64,000 bases of DNA from Gp6-AA40 sp032156805. Its GTDB lineage: Bacteria > Acidobacteriota > Vicinamibacteria > Vicinamibacterales > UBA2999. The translations under genes and the position numbers were made by a program. Position 1 is the stretch's first letter; each line of letters opens with the position of its first letter. The notes beneath the pieces were generated by a model. That model ran no database searches. It had not been told where the DNA came from and was given only the letters and a program-made list of their open reading frames with translations. Positions 1 through 8,935 of the stretch are shown here, in pieces. The DNA is taken from contig JALDXQ010000009.1 of the NCBI GenBank assembly GCA_032156805.1, positions 8,222 to 72,221 on the forward strand, written 5' to 3'.

Positions 1-783
1 TCGATGAACGCGCAGGCGAACCTGCTCAACACGAACGTCGGCCTGAACAAAGCGCTGACCCGCCTCTCGAGCGGCTTCCGCATCAACATGTCGGGCGACG
101 ACGCGGCCGGCCTGGCCGTGGCGAACCGCTATCGGTCTGACGTGGCGATCATCAGCCAGGGCATCCGCAACGCGAACGACGGATTGTCGGAGCTCCAGAT
201 CAAGGACGGCGCGCTCAACAACATTTCGCACCTGCTCGATCGTCTCGCCACGCTGTCGACGCAGTCCGCGTCGGGGCACACCACCGCGGCACAGCGCACG
301 ATTCTGGCGCAGGAAGCAACGGATCTCCTCGCGGAAATCAACCGCGAAGCGCAGATCGGTGGCCTCAGCGCCGACGCCGGCGTGAGCTTCTCCGTGTTCG
401 TCAGCAACGACACCGGCAACGAGACGATTTCGTCGACCTCGCCGATTCAGGACGTCGATGCCAACGGTCTCGCGATCGACACGATCAACATTGCGACGCA
501 GGCTGGCGCGCAGACGGCCATCACCAGCATCGCGACGGCGATCGGAACCCTCGGCTCGGTTCAGGGCCAGGTCGGTACGCTGCAGAACCGCCTCCAGTTC
601 GCCATCTCGCTGGCGCAGTCGCAGTTGACCAACAAGAAGGCCGCCGAGAGCCGCATCCGTGACGCGAACGTCGCTGAGGAATCGGCGAACATGACCCGGT
701 TCAACATCCTGAGCCAGACGGGCATTGCCGCCCTGGCACAGGCGAACCAGGCCAGCGCGTCGGTTCTGTCACTGCTCCGGTAA
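1..783 (+). CDS. fliC: Flagellin, 5'-truncated by the window edge
   Basis: Filament subunit exported through the flagellar type III apparatus. The reading frame is open to the first base, and the visible protein begins at the residues that normally lie about 10 positions into a flagellin (SMNAQANLLNTN), so the true start is upstream of the window. The conserved N-terminal D0/D1 signature RLSSGFRINMSGDDAAGLAV is present, as is the C-terminal D1/D0 block (ESRIRDANVAEESANMTR) ending in SVLSLLR. With about 260 visible residues it is a short flagellin with a minimal variable centre (about residues 125-170). It lies upstream of fliD and fliS on the same strand, so filament subunit, cap and chaperone are grouped. 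FliW encoded at 5.9-6.3 kb is expected to bind it. Identification is secure; only the start is missing. Confidence 0.96.
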   Translation, partial: SMNAQANLLNTNVGLNKALTRLSSGFRINMSGDDAAGLAVANRYRSDVAIISQGIRNANDGLSELQIKDGALNNISHLLDRLATLSTQSASGHTTAAQRTILAQEATDLLAEINREAQIGGLSADAGVSFSVFVSNDTGNETISSTSPIQDVDANGLAIDTINIATQAGAQTAITSIATAIGTLGSVQGQVGTLQNRLQFAISLAQSQLTNKKAAESRIRDANVAEESANMTRFNILSQTGIAALAQANQASASVLSLLR

Positions 784-791
784 GTAAGTAA

Positions 792-824
792 GGCTCTGGG
801 CTCCGGGCGCATGGCTCTGGGCTC
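792..824. repeat. Short intergenic repeat, GGCTCTGGGCTC family
   Basis: Two direct copies of GGCTCTGGGCTC (792-803 and 813-824) lie just after the flagellin stop, in the 154-bp gap before fliD. Related sequence appears at 37559-37610 and 59240-59270. No T-run follows, so this is not an obvious intrinsic terminator. Confidence 0.6.
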
Positions 825-937
825 TGGCACCACTCGGACGTAACCAAGGCGGGATGAAGGGGAGGGCCCTTTCTTCCCGCCGTTTCCACTTGGCGACGGC
901 CCGAGTTGGCTCGGTTCTCGCAACGGGGGAAGCAATT

Positions 938-2335
938 ATGGGTTCGCCGATTACGTTCAGCGGTTTCAATCAGATCGACTTCGGTCAGATCCTCAATGTG
1001 ATCATGACCGCCGAGCGCGCGCCGTTGACCGCGCTCGAAACCCAGCGAACGACACTGAACCAGCAGGGGACGGCGTTTACCACGCTGGCCGGCAAGCTGG
1101 GTGCTCTCGAATCGGCTGTCGAGACGCTCTCCGACGAGAACGGCTTCTCCATCTTCGCGGTCAGCAGCACCAGCCCGGAGAGTGTCGGCGCAACGGCAAC
1201 CAGCGGTGGGATGGCCGGCATCTACGAAGTCGCCGTCTCCGAGCTGGCGCGTGCACAGGTCATGGCGTCCACCACGACCTACTCCGGGCCCGACGATGTG
1301 ATCGCGACCGCCGGCAGTGTCAGCGTTGCACTGTACGGCAATCCGCCCGTGAACATTCCTCCGAGCGGCGTGTCCGGTCCGATGACCGTGCGTCAACTGG
1401 CTGATGCCATCAACTCGGATTCCACGTCTCCGGTGTCGGCAGCGATTGTCCAGGCCGCGCCCGGACAGTACCGCCTCGTTCTCACGGGCCGAAGCGCAGG
1501 CAGTGCGAACGCCTTCACCGTGACGAGCACTCTGTCCGGTGGTGTGGGACTGACCTTCCCAGACACCGACACCGACGGGACCTACGGCGACGATGCCGCC
1601 GATTCGGCGGTGACGGCCACCAACTCGGCGCTGACGATCAACAACATCCCTGTGACGGGCATCACGAACACCATCGAAGAAGCGATTCCTGGTGTGACGT
1701 TGACGCTGTCCAAGAAGGACCCGGCGGCCAGGGTGCTGGTCGAGGTCAAGGAGAGCGCCGACGAAGCCAAGACTCAGCTCGAGGCGTTCGTGACGGCATA
1801 CAACGACCTCATGTCGTTCGTCACGGAACAGAACACGGCCGCCATCGCGGGCAAGGCGAGCATCGGCAGAGACTCGCTGGTGCGCTCGTTGAAGATGGGA
1901 CTGACCGATGCCATGCGCGCCGAGTACACCGATGCCGGTGAGATCTACACGAGACTCTCGACGGTCGGCGTGGAATTCGAATCAACCGGCACCATCAAGA
2001 TCAATGAGGCGGCGTTGAAGGCCGCGGTCCTCGACGATCCCGATGCCGTGCGCAAGCTGTTCGTCGGTGCCGACGGCGCCAGCGGAGTCTTCGGCGCGCT
2101 CAAACTGCAGGTCGAGGAGTACACGAAGGCGGGCGGCCTGGTGCAAGACGCGAAGGATCGCTTGAAGGATCAGATCCTCAAGATTGATTCGCGACTCGAC
2201 ACGATGGAGATGCAGCTGGAGCTGCGACGCCAGACGCTGCAGCGCGAGTTCATCGCCGCCGACCAGCTCATGACGCAGCTCAATAGCCAGAGCTCGTCGC
2301 TTCAAGCGCTGGGCGGGCAGTACCGATTGTTCTAG
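938..2335 (+). CDS. fliD: Flagellar filament cap protein FliD (HAP2)
   Basis: Forms the filament cap that guides flagellin folding at the growing tip; exported by the flagellar secretion system. The frame is open from 854, but the ATG at 938 was chosen because a GGGGA ribosome site lies at 925-930 and the protein then begins MGSPITFSGFNQIDFGQILN, the typical FliD N-terminus. The product is 465 residues, the usual size. The N-terminal helical domain (about 1-100) includes the APLTALETQ segment, and the C-terminal domain (about 220-450) ends in long helices with LQREFIAADQLMTQLNS, a common FliD ending. Followed 44 bp later by fliS. Confidence 0.94.
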   Translation: MGSPITFSGFNQIDFGQILNVIMTAERAPLTALETQRTTLNQQGTAFTTLAGKLGALESAVETLSDENGFSIFAVSSTSPESVGATATSGGMAGIYEVAVSELARAQVMASTTTYSGPDDVIATAGSVSVALYGNPPVNIPPSGVSGPMTVRQLADAINSDSTSPVSAAIVQAAPGQYRLVLTGRSAGSANAFTVTSTLSGGVGLTFPDTDTDGTYGDDAADSAVTATNSALTINNIPVTGITNTIEEAIPGVTLTLSKKDPAARVLVEVKESADEAKTQLEAFVTAYNDLMSFVTEQNTAAIAGKASIGRDSLVRSLKMGLTDAMRAEYTDAGEIYTRLSTVGVEFESTGTIKINEAALKAAVLDDPDAVRKLFVGADGASGVFGALKLQVEEYTKAGGLVQDAKDRLKDQILKIDSRLDTMEMQLELRRQTLQREFIAADQLMTQLNSQSSSLQALGGQYRLF

Positions 2336-2379
2336 TAACTCGAAATTCAGCATGCAGGTCGCGTAACGGAGACACCCCA

Positions 2380-2784
2380 GTGATAGCTGCCAGCCGCGCC
2401 GCACAGGCCTACCGCCGCGTCGAATCGGAGTCGCGCTCGCCCCTCGAGCTCGTCGTCATGTTGTATGACGGCGCGCTGCGCTTCGTGGACGAGGCACGCG
2501 TGGCACACGCCCGGCACGACCTGCGCGCGCGCAGCCAGGCGATCTCCAAGACACTGGCGATCATCGGCGAACTGCAGAACACGCTCGACATGGAGCAGGG
2601 TGGCGCCGTCGCGGAGCAGCTCGACAACCTCTACACCTACATCAACTCGCGTTTGCTCGATGTCACGCTGAAGCAGGACGTCGCGGCCTGTGACGAAGTC
2701 CACAAGCTGCTGAGCACGCTTCGCGACGCCTGGTCTCAGGCCTCGTCGCAACCGCCGGCCGCCGGCCTGGCTCTGGCTCGGTGA
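2380..2784 (+). CDS. fliS: Flagellin chaperone FliS
   Basis: Cytosolic chaperone that binds the C-terminus of newly made flagellin and delivers it to the export gate. The 134-residue helical protein has the family hallmarks: an AYRRVE start region, ELVVMLYDGALRFVDEA (about 23-39) and a C-terminal helix with LLSTLRDAW. The start is GTG at 2380 with an AACGGAGAC ribosome site about 10 bases upstream. It lies directly after fliD and 4 bp before a small coiled-coil gene, the usual fliD-fliS-fliT order. Confidence 0.95.
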   Translation: MIAASRAAQAYRRVESESRSPLELVVMLYDGALRFVDEARVAHARHDLRARSQAISKTLAIIGELQNTLDMEQGGAVAEQLDNLYTYINSRLLDVTLKQDVAACDEVHKLLSTLRDAWSQASSQPPAAGLALAR

Positions 2785-2788
2785 CACC

Positions 2789-3262
2789 GTGACCTCCGCC
2801 GAGCTCCTGCCCCTGGTCGAGCAGTACCGCGCCGGCCTCGACGCCGAGCTGATGCTGCTGCATCGGCTGCAAGCAATCGCTGTCGATCAACGGCGCGCCA
2901 GCGAGATCGATTCAGTCACGGAGATGCAGGCAACGCACGACCATCGCGATCGGGTGATGGCGACGCTCGTCACCGTCGAGCACGAGCTCAAAGGCGTCAG
3001 GCAACAGCTGCTGACGTTTCGCGAGTACCTGACAGAGATGCCCGCCTTCCAGGAGATCGCCGCGCTCCATCGCCAGGCGGCCGAGCTGGTCGCCGACATC
3101 GTGGCCGTTGATCGGGACTCGGTCCAGGCATTGAAGAACGCCGAGCAGGCGCGGCATCTCGCCGCGCAAACGCTCGAACAGGGCGAGAGTACGCTGGCGG
3201 CCTACCGCCGCGTCGTCAAGCCGACGCTCGCGTCAGCGACGCTCGTGAACCGCAAGGGATAG
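2789..3262 (+). CDS. Small helical protein in the FliT/FlgN chaperone position
   Basis: This 157-residue, charged, almost wholly alpha-helical protein is likely a flagellar export chaperone or co-factor. The evidence is position: it starts with GTG at 2789, four bases after the fliS stop, where fliT usually lies. It carries heptad-like patterns through about residues 5-135 (for example LDAELMLLHRLQAIAVDQRR and AALHRQAAELVADIVAVDR), as FliT and FlgN do. No catalytic motif or membrane segment is seen. A separate FlgN-like gene lies next to flgK, so FliT is the better guess here, but sequence similarity to FliT is weak by eye. Confidence 0.6.
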   Translation: MTSAELLPLVEQYRAGLDAELMLLHRLQAIAVDQRRASEIDSVTEMQATHDHRDRVMATLVTVEHELKGVRQQLLTFREYLTEMPAFQEIAALHRQAAELVADIVAVDRDSVQALKNAEQARHLAAQTLEQGESTLAAYRRVVKPTLASATLVNRKG

Positions 3263-3265
3263 CCT

Positions 3266-3296
3266 CAACTCCCACCATCCAGCTTCCAATTCCCAA
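3266..3296. repeat. Short intergenic repeat, CAACTCCCA / CCAATTCCCAA family
   Basis: The sequence CAACTCCCACC...CTTCCAATTCCCAA sits between the convergent fliT-like gene and the permease gene. The same words occur in the intergenic elements at 25844-25925, 52365-52433 and 61983-62104. This copy has only the left arm, without the TTGGGAGTTG partner. Confidence 0.65.
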
Positions 3297-3341
3297 TGAC
3301 TGTGTTCATGGGACGTTGACGCTTGGGAAACCCCGTCGAGG

Positions 3342-4667
3342 TCAGGCGCGCGACGTGCGGCGAAAGAGAAACGCTCCCGTCGCCACGGCGACCACAACAG
3401 CAACCGCCGCGACCTCGACTCGACTCACAGTCGCAACGATCACGCCGATGATGATCATGCACGTCAACGCCGGAACGAGCGGACCACCAGGCACGATGAA
3501 CGGAGTGCCATGGCTGCGAACGTCGCGCCGCCGCAGCTCCCACGCGGCAAGAGCGACGCCGATGTAAACCAGCAAACCGCTGAAGTTGGTCAGGACGAGC
3601 AGGCCCTGGAAGGACCCGGACAGTGCCAGGCCGAGCGCGATGGCCACGTACGTGCCGATGGCGACGTGAGGAGTGCGGCGCAACGGGTGCACGGCGGCCA
3701 ACTGGCGCGGCGCGAGTCCGTCCTTCGCAAAGGCAAACAGCGATCGCGGACCGGTCAGCACGGTACCGCACAGGAATCCAAACATCGAGATCGTGGCGCC
3801 GATCAGCAGGAAAGTACGGCCCGCAGGTCCTACGACCGTTGCGGCAGCGTCAGCCAGCGGCGTCACCGGATCGTTTGGAAGGTCCGGGCCGAGCAGTCCC
3901 TGCGCGACAAGCTGAATGGAGATGTAGAGGGCGACGACACCCCCGATCGCGAGAAACACTGCACGCGGTACGGTTCGCGACGGGGCGTGCACTTCCCCAC
4001 TCGGCTGGAGCGCGCCTTCGATCCCGAGGAACGCGAAGATGAGCAGGCCGGTGGCGCTCAGAATCGGCAGAACCTGCGGGCTCGAATCCCACGAGAGATA
4101 GTCCACGCGCACGAACGCCGCTCCCACGAGCACGAAGAGCACGAGCGGCACGAGCTTCGCCACGACCGCGATCTCTACCAGCCGTGCACCACCGCCTACG
4201 CTCCGAACATTGATGATCCCGGCCGCGATCAGCACCGTGGCCATCAACAGACCCCGGACGATGGACGATGACGTGCCGATCAGCGCGGCCGCGGACGCCG
4301 CGAACACTGACGCGACTGCGGCGGCTGCGGCCACCGCGCTCAGCACGTTGAGGACACCGGTCACGAATCCAGGCAGCGGCCCGAACGCCGTCTCGACGTA
4401 GGCATAGGGGCCTCCGCTCGCCGAGACGCGACTGCCGGCTTCGGCAAAGCACAGCACGCTCAGCGCCATGATGAACGCACAGACCAGGTATGCCAGGATC
4501 GCCGCCGCGCCAAGTTGGGCGGCAACCACTGCCGGCAGCACGAAAATGCCGCTGCCGACCGTGTAGTTGAAGATCACGGCGGCCAATTGGCGAACACCCA
4601 GTTCGCGGGACAGCAGTTCGTCGTGGGCGCGCGCACCGGGACGCGGGGGTTCCGAGACAAAGGCCAT
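3342..4667 (-). CDS. APC-family amino acid permease
   Basis: Inner-membrane transporter of the amino acid-polyamine-organocation superfamily, probably taking up amino acids. The product is 441 residues with about 12 hydrophobic segments. Segment 1 carries VIFNYTVGSGIFVLPAVVA, matching the APC substrate-binding GSGIF motif. The frame is open to 4772, but the ATG at 4667 (MAFVSEPPRPGARAHDELL) gives a normal cytosolic N-terminus and leaves a 62-bp gap to the divergent acetyltransferase gene. It ends in FLFRRTSRA. The gene interrupts the flagellar region and has no evident link to motility. The exact substrate cannot be read from the sequence. Confidence 0.88.
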   Translation of the reverse strand: MAFVSEPPRPGARAHDELLSRELGVRQLAAVIFNYTVGSGIFVLPAVVAAQLGAAAILAYLVCAFIMALSVLCFAEAGSRVSASGGPYAYVETAFGPLPGFVTGVLNVLSAVAAAAAVASVFAASAAALIGTSSSIVRGLLMATVLIAAGIINVRSVGGGARLVEIAVVAKLVPLVLFVLVGAAFVRVDYLSWDSSPQVLPILSATGLLIFAFLGIEGALQPSGEVHAPSRTVPRAVFLAIGGVVALYISIQLVAQGLLGPDLPNDPVTPLADAAATVVGPAGRTFLLIGATISMFGFLCGTVLTGPRSLFAFAKDGLAPRQLAAVHPLRRTPHVAIGTYVAIALGLALSGSFQGLLVLTNFSGLLVYIGVALAAWELRRRDVRSHGTPFIVPGGPLVPALTCMIIIGVIVATVSRVEVAAVAVVVAVATGAFLFRRTSRA

Positions 4668-4729
4668 GAGCCGAAGACTGTAGCATTGCGAGGTACACTG
4701 AATCGAACCTCGAACCGAGAAACGGGAAG

Positions 4730-5620
4730 ATGACCATCCGCGACTGGCGTGATGCCGACCCCGCCGATACACAAGTGCTCTACGCTCGCGAACAGGAGTA
4801 TTGGGTTCGTGAGCTGGCGTGGGACGCGTCGACGGCCTGGCGCGAAATCGAGCAGGCGCGTGTCACCTGGGGCCTGCCGGGATACTTCGCCATCGACAGC
4901 GGCCGCGCCCTGCGCGGCTGGGCGTACTACCTTCCCGAGGGCGAAACCGTGCACCTGGGTGGTGTCGTTGCCGAGACACGCGACGCGACCAACGCGCTGC
5001 TCGATGCCTGTATGGAGTCCGCATTACGCCCGCCGCGCCCGGCCCGCCTGTCATGTTTCCTCCCCATTCGCGCGGAGGGCTTCGAGTCCGCCCTCGCGGA
5101 ACGCGGGTTCGTCTGCGAGCACTACCAATATCTGAGCCGGCAGATTGCGGCCGGCAGCGGCAGCTTCGACGCCGAAACGTGGAGCACGAACGATCTTCTT
5201 CCTGCGGCGGCGCTCTTGCGCGAGTCGTACGGGCAGGACGGCGCGCAATTCGCTCCGCGTGGGACGCCCGAAGAGTGGGAGCAGTACGTTCGAAGCCTGG
5301 TGGAGCGACCTGGTTGCGGCGTCATCGAGCCGACCGTCACGCGAGTGATGCGGAATGGCGCCAGCCTGCAGGCGCTGGTGCTCGCGACTCGGATCGCACC
5401 CGGGACGTTGCACCTGCCGCAGGTGGCGGTTCATCCGTCACGGCGGCGTGAAGGGATTGCGGCCCGGCTCGTGGAAGAGGCCTGCCGCGCGGCCGCTGTG
5501 CGCGGCGTGAAGCTGGCGACGCTATTGGTTGCCGAGAGCAACGCTCACGCGCGAGCGCTGTACGAGAAGATGGGCTTCACCCGCACGTCGGGATTCCTGG
5601 CCGCAACCAAGACCGTCTGA
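4730..5620 (+). CDS. GNAT-family N-acetyltransferase
   Basis: Acetyl-CoA-dependent acetyltransferase, 296 residues, substrate unknown. The C-terminal GNAT fold has the acetyl-CoA loop in QVAVHPSRRREGIAARLVEE (about residues 230-249; the RRxGIA core is motif A) followed by AVRGVKLATLLVAESNAHAR and ALYEKMGFTRTSGF, the usual end of the fold. The N-terminal half (about 1-140) resembles a degenerate second GNAT domain, a common tandem arrangement. It is transcribed away from the permease and converges on csrA with only 17 bp between the stops. Confidence 0.85.
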   Translation: MTIRDWRDADPADTQVLYAREQEYWVRELAWDASTAWREIEQARVTWGLPGYFAIDSGRALRGWAYYLPEGETVHLGGVVAETRDATNALLDACMESALRPPRPARLSCFLPIRAEGFESALAERGFVCEHYQYLSRQIAAGSGSFDAETWSTNDLLPAAALLRESYGQDGAQFAPRGTPEEWEQYVRSLVERPGCGVIEPTVTRVMRNGASLQALVLATRIAPGTLHLPQVAVHPSRRREGIAARLVEEACRAAAVRGVKLATLLVAESNAHARALYEKMGFTRTSGFLAATKTV

Positions 5621-5637
5621 CCCAGCGGACGGTCGCC

Positions 5638-5868
5638 TTATTTGGCTTTCTTCAGTCGATCCGCCAGCTGCGTCAACTGGCCCGGCGACACCATGGCCAA
5701 CTGATTGGCATCGCGAATCTGGTCGTAGATCTCGCGCCGGTGGACGCGCACTTCCGGAGGCGCAACGATGCCCAACCGGACACCTTCCTTGCCGACGCGG
5801 AGCACTCGCACCTCCACGCCGTCCCCGATCATGATGGCTTCGTGTTTCCGCCGTGTGAAGACCAGCAT
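5638..5868 (-). CDS. csrA: Carbon storage regulator CsrA
   Basis: RNA-binding translational repressor that, in flagellar systems, blocks flagellin mRNA until FliW is released by exported flagellin. The 76-residue protein starts MLVFTRRKHEAIMIGDGVEV and carries GKEGVRLGIVAPPEVRVHRREIY, covering the dimer strands and the R-V-H-R-x-E-I RNA-contact region. It is the last gene of the long minus-strand array, 4 bp after fliW. The C-terminal tail (about 58-76) is longer than the 61-residue enterobacterial form, as is common in lineages that use FliW. Confidence 0.97.
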   Translation of the reverse strand: MLVFTRRKHEAIMIGDGVEVRVLRVGKEGVRLGIVAPPEVRVHRREIYDQIRDANQLAMVSPGQLTQLADRLKKAK

Positions 5869-5872
5869 CGCA

Positions 5873-6295
5873 CTACTCGGCGGGAACCAGGACGTGACGC
5901 AGCGGGTAGAGGCAGTTGTGCGGTAACACCTGCTGCCCGCTCATCGTCCGCGGATTGATGACAATCGGCGCGCGCAAATTGACCGTGAGCGCACCGGTCG
6001 AGTCCATCATCACGAGCGCGAGCCACAGCAGCGGCTCGTCATCCTTGGCGCCGAGCCGCAGACGATCGGCGGCGCTGAGCTCGCAGCGATAGCCCTCGAG
6101 CACGGCGCGCGGATCAATGGCCAGGAACGACGCCTCGGTTCCGTCGAGGGCGTGCAGCCGGCGCAGCGGCGTGGCGGCCTCGGCCGCCATCACGACCCAG
6201 CGCCTGCAGGCTTCGAAGCCGGGAATCCCATCGGGAAAAGTCACCGCCTCCGACACGGTAATTTCGGTTTCGATGGCAGCGTGTGCGGGCGTCAT
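5873..6295 (-). CDS. fliW: Flagellar assembly factor FliW
   Basis: Binds flagellin in the cytosol and antagonises CsrA, so that flagellin translation follows export. The 140-residue product has family features: VTFPDGIPGFEACRRWVVM near residues 18-36, a central FLAIDPRAVL segment, and the C-terminal LTVNLRAPIVINPRTMSGQQ. It overlaps the end of flgL by four bases (ATGA) and is followed by csrA after 4 bp, the classical flgL-fliW-csrA module. Confidence 0.97.
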   Translation of the reverse strand: MTPAHAAIETEITVSEAVTFPDGIPGFEACRRWVVMAAEAATPLRRLHALDGTEASFLAIDPRAVLEGYRCELSAADRLRLGAKDDEPLLWLALVMMDSTGALTVNLRAPIVINPRTMSGQQVLPHNCLYPLRHVLVPAE

Positions 6296-7188
6296 CGCAG
6301 GTAATCCATGAGAGACATGCGGGTCACTGAGTTCACCGCGCCGAGCGCGGCACGATAGGCGGCATCGGCCTGGGCCATCCCGGTAATCGCCTCCGCCATG
6401 TTGGTGTCTTCAAGCGCTGACAGCCGCTTGGTGCTGGATCGTTTCAACTCGCCGAGGCGCACCTTGTGCTCATCGATCGATCGCAGGTCCGCGCCCACGC
6501 GGCCTTGCGCCGTCGAGACGCGATCGAACATGCGCTCCATCGCCGACATGCCGGCATCGATCGCCGCGTCATCACCGGCGCGAACGGCGGCAATCAGATT
6601 GTCGAACTCGACGAAGATGTCTTGCGCCTCAGCGCCCTGCGTCAGCAGCTGGCCGTTGAACGCCATCTTCACCGCGCGCTGCTGATCGATGTCCACGACC
6701 ATCTCGGAGGTCGATCCGGCATACGTCGAGATGGGACCGTTCCCCACACGAGTGTAGGGCGCCACCGTGCTGTTCGAGCCCGAGAACACATGCGTGCCGT
6801 TGAACGCCGTGTTCATGTCGCTGAAGATCGTGTCGCGGATGCCTTCGAGATCGACGGCCGCCGCCTCACGTTGAATCGGCGTCTTGGTGGTGCCGCGGGC
6901 GCTTGCCGCGGACACCTGGGCGCGTTCGAGCTGCATTACCAGATCCGACAACACGGTATCGACCACCGCCAGCCGCGAGGCGATCGTGTCGGTCGCGCGC
7001 GAGTACTGATCGATCGCTGCCATCTCGGTGTGCTCGCCGATCGAGCCCAGCGTCGCGGACGGATCGTCGCTCGGCTTCTCGATCCGCTTGCCGGTGGACA
7101 CCTGCCGCTGGAACTCCAGCAGGCGGCTGGCCGCGTCCTCGAGGCCCGCGGTGCTGTTGCGGTTCTGTGCGTTGAAGGTGACTCGCAT
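6292..7188 (-). CDS. flgL: Hook-filament junction protein FlgL (HAP3)
   Basis: Junction protein between hook and filament, exported by the flagellar apparatus. The 298-residue protein has a flagellin-like N-terminal helix (about 1-60, with QRQVSTGKRIEKPSDDPSAT), a small central domain with GTHVFSGSNSTVAPYT, and a C-terminal helix (AEAITGMAQADAAYRAALGA) as in FlgL. It starts 2 bp after the flgK stop and ends overlapping fliW. Confidence 0.95.
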   Translation of the reverse strand: MRVTFNAQNRNSTAGLEDAASRLLEFQRQVSTGKRIEKPSDDPSATLGSIGEHTEMAAIDQYSRATDTIASRLAVVDTVLSDLVMQLERAQVSAASARGTTKTPIQREAAAVDLEGIRDTIFSDMNTAFNGTHVFSGSNSTVAPYTRVGNGPISTYAGSTSEMVVDIDQQRAVKMAFNGQLLTQGAEAQDIFVEFDNLIAAVRAGDDAAIDAGMSAMERMFDRVSTAQGRVGADLRSIDEHKVRLGELKRSSTKRLSALEDTNMAEAITGMAQADAAYRAALGAVNSVTRMSLMDYLR

Positions 7189-7190
7189 CG

Positions 7191-8573
7191 TTACCTCAGG
7201 ATCCCGAGCAGCGTGTCGAGCGTGCTGTCGATCGCGCGAAAGAACCGCGCGTTGGCTTCATACGCCTTCTGGTACTTGAGCAGATTGACCGCTTCCTCGT
7301 CGAGCGACACGCCCGACACCTGGTCGCGCAGCGCATCCACCTGATTGACGATTTCCTCGCGGCTCAGCTGCTCGTTCTTTGCCGACTGCGAATCACGGCC
7401 GGCGCGGTAGACCAGCTGCCCCCAGGCATCGTGCAGCGTCGCGGATCCGCCAAAGACACGCGTCTGCCGAAGCGCCGCGAGGTCACGGGCCGTGGTGTTG
7501 TCACCCACCGGCGCACCCGATCCGGCCGCGGCCACGAGATTGGCGTCAGCCGCTACAGCGGGATCGACCGTAATGGCGCCGGCCGCACCAGCCGTGCCGA
7601 CGATCGCGGGCGAGAAGGTGAACAGGTTGCGCCCGGTGCCACCGTCGCCACCGACGCCTGCGGCATGCAGCGTGTTGACCTGCGTCACGAATTCGTGGGC
7701 CAGCGTATCGAGGCTGGTCTGATAGCCGGGCAACAGTACGTCGCGCGCGTAGACGAGACCGCCAACCTTGCCCGCGCTGATTTCCGACGTGATGTCGACA
7801 CCCGCCGAGAAGATGTGCGAGACGCTGCCGACGACCGAGGTCTCGATCGCGTAGTCGTTCTCGCCGATCACCAGCGCGCGGCCGTTGCCAATGGTGATGT
7901 CGACACCGCCATCGGCGCGCTGGAGGACGTCGACATCGACGATCTCCGACAGCTGACGCACCAGCACCGACTGCTCATCCTGCAGATGCAGAATCCCGCC
8001 CGCGGCTTCCCCCGTTCGGCCGATCGTCTCGTTGATCTTCGCGATCCGCGATGCCAACTCGTTGACATCCTGCGCGGCCGAGCGCACCTGCTGATCGGTG
8101 TCGCGTTGTGCGAGCGAGATCCGCTGCGCCATGTCGCGGAAGGCATCTGCAAGCGACTCCGACTGAAGCAGCACTTCCTGGCGCGCCACTGACGACGAGG
8201 GACTCTGTGACAGCGCCGCGAAGGCATCGAAGAACCGATCGAACGCACCATCAATCGACTCGCCAGGCTTACCGAGCGCGACTTCGACGACCGAGAGGAC
8301 ATCGGCGAGCGCGGCCTCGCGGCGTTCGGACGGCAGTTCCTGCCGCAATCGACGCTCGATCATCATGTCGCGCGCCGCGCGGACGCCAGTGACGTCAACG
8401 CCGCGGCCGGCCGAGCGATTGGACTCCGGCGGCACGGCGGCCATGTCGATGGTGCGCCGCGTGTAGCCCGGCGTGTTGACGTTGGCGATGTTCTGCCCCG
8501 TCACGTCGAGCCCGAACCGCTGGGCATCGAGTGCGCGCGCCGCCGACGTCAGACTGCTGAACAGGCTGGACAT
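7191..8573 (-). CDS. flgK: Hook-filament junction protein FlgK (HAP1)
   Basis: First junction protein at the hook tip. The product is 460 residues, in the usual range for a FlgK with a short central domain. The N-terminus SLFSSLTSAARALDAQRFGL with GQNIANVNTPGYTRR is the rod/hook-family D0 signature, and the C-terminus SLDEEAVNLLKYQKAYEANA closes D0. It is preceded by an FlgN-like chaperone gene (5 bp) and followed by flgL (2 bp), the standard order. Confidence 0.96.
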   Translation of the reverse strand: MSSLFSSLTSAARALDAQRFGLDVTGQNIANVNTPGYTRRTIDMAAVPPESNRSAGRGVDVTGVRAARDMMIERRLRQELPSERREAALADVLSVVEVALGKPGESIDGAFDRFFDAFAALSQSPSSSVARQEVLLQSESLADAFRDMAQRISLAQRDTDQQVRSAAQDVNELASRIAKINETIGRTGEAAGGILHLQDEQSVLVRQLSEIVDVDVLQRADGGVDITIGNGRALVIGENDYAIETSVVGSVSHIFSAGVDITSEISAGKVGGLVYARDVLLPGYQTSLDTLAHEFVTQVNTLHAAGVGGDGGTGRNLFTFSPAIVGTAGAAGAITVDPAVAADANLVAAAGSGAPVGDNTTARDLAALRQTRVFGGSATLHDAWGQLVYRAGRDSQSAKNEQLSREEIVNQVDALRDQVSGVSLDEEAVNLLKYQKAYEANARFFRAIDSTLDTLLGILR

Positions 8574-8578
8574 ATCCC

Positions 8579-8935
8579 TTAGACCCGCGCGTCCAGCGCC
8601 TGTGCGGCGTACGGTGTCGCGGTCCTCCGCGGCCCGTACTCACTGCGCCCCTGGGCCTCGAGGCTGATTCTCACGAAACTGTCGAGGGCGCTTCCCAACC
8701 GGCGGCAACGCAGCAGTGCCTGGTGCGCGCCTTCAACCTCGACGCGAACGGCACGCCGTTCCTCATCCGGCAGCGAATAAACGGCCGGGAGCTCGGCGAG
8801 GGCTCTTTCGATCTCGGACTCACCCGCCAGCAGCCGCTCGACATCTGGTTGCACCAGCGCCGCCGCAGTTCGCTCGAGCGCGAGGCGCAGCCGCATCACC
8901 GCGGCCGCCGCGCGCGTCCCTTCGTCGCTCATCAC
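8579..8935 (-). CDS. flgN: FlgN-family export chaperone (putative)
   Basis: Probable cytosolic chaperone for FlgK and FlgL. The 118-residue helical protein has no membrane segment. The call rests on size, helical character and on the gene order flgM-(this gene)-flgK-flgL. It starts with GTG at 8935 overlapping the flgM stop (GTGA); an in-frame ATG follows at 8932. Similarity to FlgN is weak by eye, so the symbol is positional. Confidence 0.72.
   Translation of the reverse strand: MMSDEGTRAAAAVMRLRLALERTAAALVQPDVERLLAGESEIERALAELPAVYSLPDEERRAVRVEVEGAHQALLRCRRLGSALDSFVRISLEAQGRSEYGPRRTATPYAAQALDARV

Noticed and set aside
905..923. Sigma-54-like GG-N10-GC match (TTGGCTCGGTTCTCGCAA) before fliD
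   Set aside because: Spacing fits, but the -12 box is TCGCA and the predicted start would fall at about 933, after the ribosome site, leaving fliD without a usable leader.
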